A stretch of 51,622 nucleotides of DNA. Source: UBA6197 sp047638075 (lineage in GTDB: Bacteria; Pseudomonadota; Alphaproteobacteria; Rhodobacterales; Rhodobacteraceae). Position 1 is the first letter of the stretch, and each line of letters begins with the position of its first letter. Below are positions 50,273 to 51,622 of this stretch, piece by piece. Made by a program: the position numbers and the translations under genes. The notes beneath the pieces were generated by a model that had not been told where the DNA came from, did no database searches, and worked only from the letters and a program-made list of their open reading frames with translations. The stretch is from positions 1-51,622 of the forward strand of contig NZ_JBLJBV010000104.1 in the NCBI RefSeq assembly GCF_047638075.1, given 5' to 3'.

Positions 50273-51403
50273 TCAGTCAAATTCCTGACTGTTCAAGGCG
50301 CGCTGAATTTCCCGGCGCACCAGTTTGCGCACGTTGCGGGTAATGCGTTCGCCCAAAGTGCCCTGCAGTTCCTTGCGGATGATTTCAGATACAAGCGCCC
50401 GCAAGGCTTCTTCGTCCACGAGGGCCGTGCCTTCACCCTCAAACAAACTCTGCGCCGCCGCCCCGGCTGCAATGTCGTCAGCGTCGCTCGTCTCGGTATA
50501 GCTGGAGCGTTTGATCTCGGGGCGGCGTGGTTCATGCGGTGTATCGGCCAAATGCAATCGGCGCGGCCCAATAGCTGCGTGGCCTGTCGGCTCCTCACTC
50601 TCAGGTGCGCCCAACGCCTCGTAGACGTCAAGGGGGGCATCATCAGAGGCATCAGGCAGCGGCTGTGCCCCGGCCGTGGTTGCGTCTTGGCTGGTTACGA
50701 GTGCCTTGTCAGCCTCGGCATTTTCATCAATGCTCGATCGCCCATCCTCGGCGCTTTGATCCGGCCCCGGATGCCAGGGTGCTGAATCGTACTCATCTGA
50801 ATAATTATCCAGATCATCCCTATATGCGGCCGCAAAGCCATCTTCGTGCTCTGGCTCAAACTCGAGCCCACTGTCGGCAACAGCGGCCTCCATCTCGGCA
50901 ATCGTATCTTCCAAACGGGACAGTTCATCACCCAGATCACCCACCGCCCCAATGAAATCATCGGTCAACGCTACCGCAGGTAATGATTTGCCAAAAGCGC
51001 AACCCGCATCGGAAACGAATGATTCTACACGCGCATTCTGGGCATCAACCTCAGGCGCGGCTTCTTTGGTAAGGCTGACGGTGTGTTCGGTTTGCGGGCG
51101 GGGGTGCGCATCCTCCTCGGCCGCGAAATCTGACCCGGAATTGGTCAGATCCACGCTAGATACCAGATCGTCAATCAGTGCTTGGACCGTCTCTTCTTCT
51201 ACACGCAACGCAGGCGTAAGCACCAGGCATGGGGCTTCTTTCGGCTCGGCCGGCGGGGTCTGTTTTTGCGCAGAAATATCAGGGGATTCATCATGCGCGC
51301 GGTAAGGCGCCGTGCGGTGCCCCATCGCGCCCTCTTGCGACACAAGTCGCCGGATTGAGGATAACACATCCTCGATTTCAACACCCTGCCTGGGATCAGT
51401 CAT
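50273..51403 (-). CDS. PopZ-like disordered protein (DUF2497-type architecture)
   Basis: A 376-residue protein. The N-terminus MTDPRQGVEIEDVLSSIRRL resembles the first helix of PopZ (EEILASIRRI in Caulobacter). The middle, about 300 residues, is rich in Asp, Glu, Ala, Pro and Ser and likely disordered. The C-terminus folds into helices: EEALRALVSEIIRKELQGTL followed by ERITRNVRKLVRREIQRAL. This helix-disorder-helix plan is that of the polar organiser PopZ, but overall similarity is too weak to name it. AGGGGTGTG precedes the ATG. It lies 79 nt after the end of the probable tolC gene. Confidence 0.65.
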   Translation of the reverse strand: MTDPRQGVEIEDVLSSIRRLVSQEGAMGHRTAPYRAHDESPDISAQKQTPPAEPKEAPCLVLTPALRVEEETVQALIDDLVSSVDLTNSGSDFAAEEDAHPRPQTEHTVSLTKEAAPEVDAQNARVESFVSDAGCAFGKSLPAVALTDDFIGAVGDLGDELSRLEDTIAEMEAAVADSGLEFEPEHEDGFAAAYRDDLDNYSDEYDSAPWHPGPDQSAEDGRSSIDENAEADKALVTSQDATTAGAQPLPDASDDAPLDVYEALGAPESEEPTGHAAIGPRRLHLADTPHEPRRPEIKRSSYTETSDADDIAAGAAAQSLFEGEGTALVDEEALRALVSEIIRKELQGTLGERITRNVRKLVRREIQRALNSQEFD

Positions 51404-51482
51404 CACACCCCTATCCGCCATTCTGGCTGTAATGAACACCTATCATCGCGCCAAACAAACCACTGCCTTCGGCGCGCCGTCG

Positions 51483-51622
51483 TCAGTTCTTTCCAATTGC
51501 GCGCAACACACGATCAAGGCTTTCCCCCTGAACCGAAGTAAGCGGCGCATTGCGCACGGCGTTATAGTAGGCGGCCGGATCATATGTTGGGATCCCCAAA
51601 TTCAGGTGTTCTACCGTCATCA
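51483..51622 (-). CDS. C-terminal end of a probable TolC-family outer-membrane protein
   Basis: The last 45 codons of a frame that is open to the window edge, ending LGIPTYDPAAYYNAVRNAPL then DRVLRAIGKN. The final YYNAVRNAP...LDRVLRAIGK is a tail I associate with Rhodobacterales TolC proteins, which usually precede this locus. An ATG exists at 51620, so a separate 45-residue gene cannot be excluded. Identification is tentative. Confidence 0.5.
   Translation of the reverse strand, partial: MTVEHLNLGIPTYDPAAYYNAVRNAPLTSVQGESLDRVLRAIGKN

Noticed and set aside
1..51622. CRISPR array, transposase, integrase or prophage genes
   Set aside because: No spaced direct repeats of the right length and no recognisable mobile-element proteins; the only tandem repeat lies inside rluB.

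Overview
This is a GC-rich, gene-dense chromosomal segment of an alphaproteobacterium, most likely order Rhodobacterales (Roseobacter/Paracoccus-type). The grounds are the irr-fabA-fabB-fabI cluster, gatC-gatA without gatB, an alphaproteobacterial RNase P RNA, the efp/small-conserved-protein pair, and dispersed GGAGTATTT...CCAAAAAAAAG elements of a kind I associate with this order. I see no insertion sequence, prophage, CRISPR array, tRNA or rRNA. Most of the window is core genome; the less ordinary parts are described below.

Layout. 1-5.0 kb: MATE exporter (cut by the window edge), SAM methyltransferase and PPK2 polyphosphate kinase on the minus strand, divergent from parE (topoisomerase IV subunit B). 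5.0-5.7 kb: an orphan methyltransferase-like gene, visibly poorer in GC. 5.9-11.4 kb: a minus-strand iron-type periplasmic operon (imelysin, di-haem oxidoreductase, second imelysin, Tat-exported DUF1513 protein, then a c-type cytochrome lipoprotein) behind a TGA-N9-TCA iron-operator-like dyad. 11.5-13.1 kb: rpmG, a DUF533/TerB-like protein and rnpB. 13.3-16.5 kb: gatC-gatA-lipoprotein-amidase operon. 16.6-19.7 kb: metallo-hydrolase, tadA, and rluB with a long repetitive tail.

19.8-25.2 kb: a tightly coupled plus-strand operon encoding a possible 27-residue membrane peptide, an XpaC-like protein, a TelA-like protein, a DUF2927 lipoprotein, an SPFH-GYF protein and a zinc-ribbon membrane protein. 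This looks like an envelope or toxic-anion stress module and is the best candidate for an under-described system here. 25.4-30.1 kb: fructokinase, dtd, RhlE-type helicase with a structured leader, alpha/beta hydrolase and a Cys-rich membrane protein. 30.1-33.6 kb: fabA-fabB-fabI divergent from the iron/haem regulator irr, then DUF2237. 33.6-39.9 kb: serine hydrolase, pth, rplY, MFS transporter, trpA and ychF.

40.1-45.8 kb: selD and a polyamine-type ABC uptake operon (ATPase, binding protein, two permeases). 46.1-51.6 kb: a small secreted protein, MsbA-type exporter, ygfZ, efp, a small conserved protein, a PopZ-like disordered protein and the end of a probable TolC gene.

How the parts work together: iron physiology recurs (imelysin operon with operator, irr, haem proteins, YgfZ for Fe-S upkeep). 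Translation and RNA maturation genes are well represented (gatCA, tadA, rluB, rnpB, dtd, pth, rplY, rpmG, efp, rhlE, ychF). Most convergent gene pairs are separated by a strong hairpin. Positions come from reading the sequence; family calls come from recognition of motifs and were not checked against a database.
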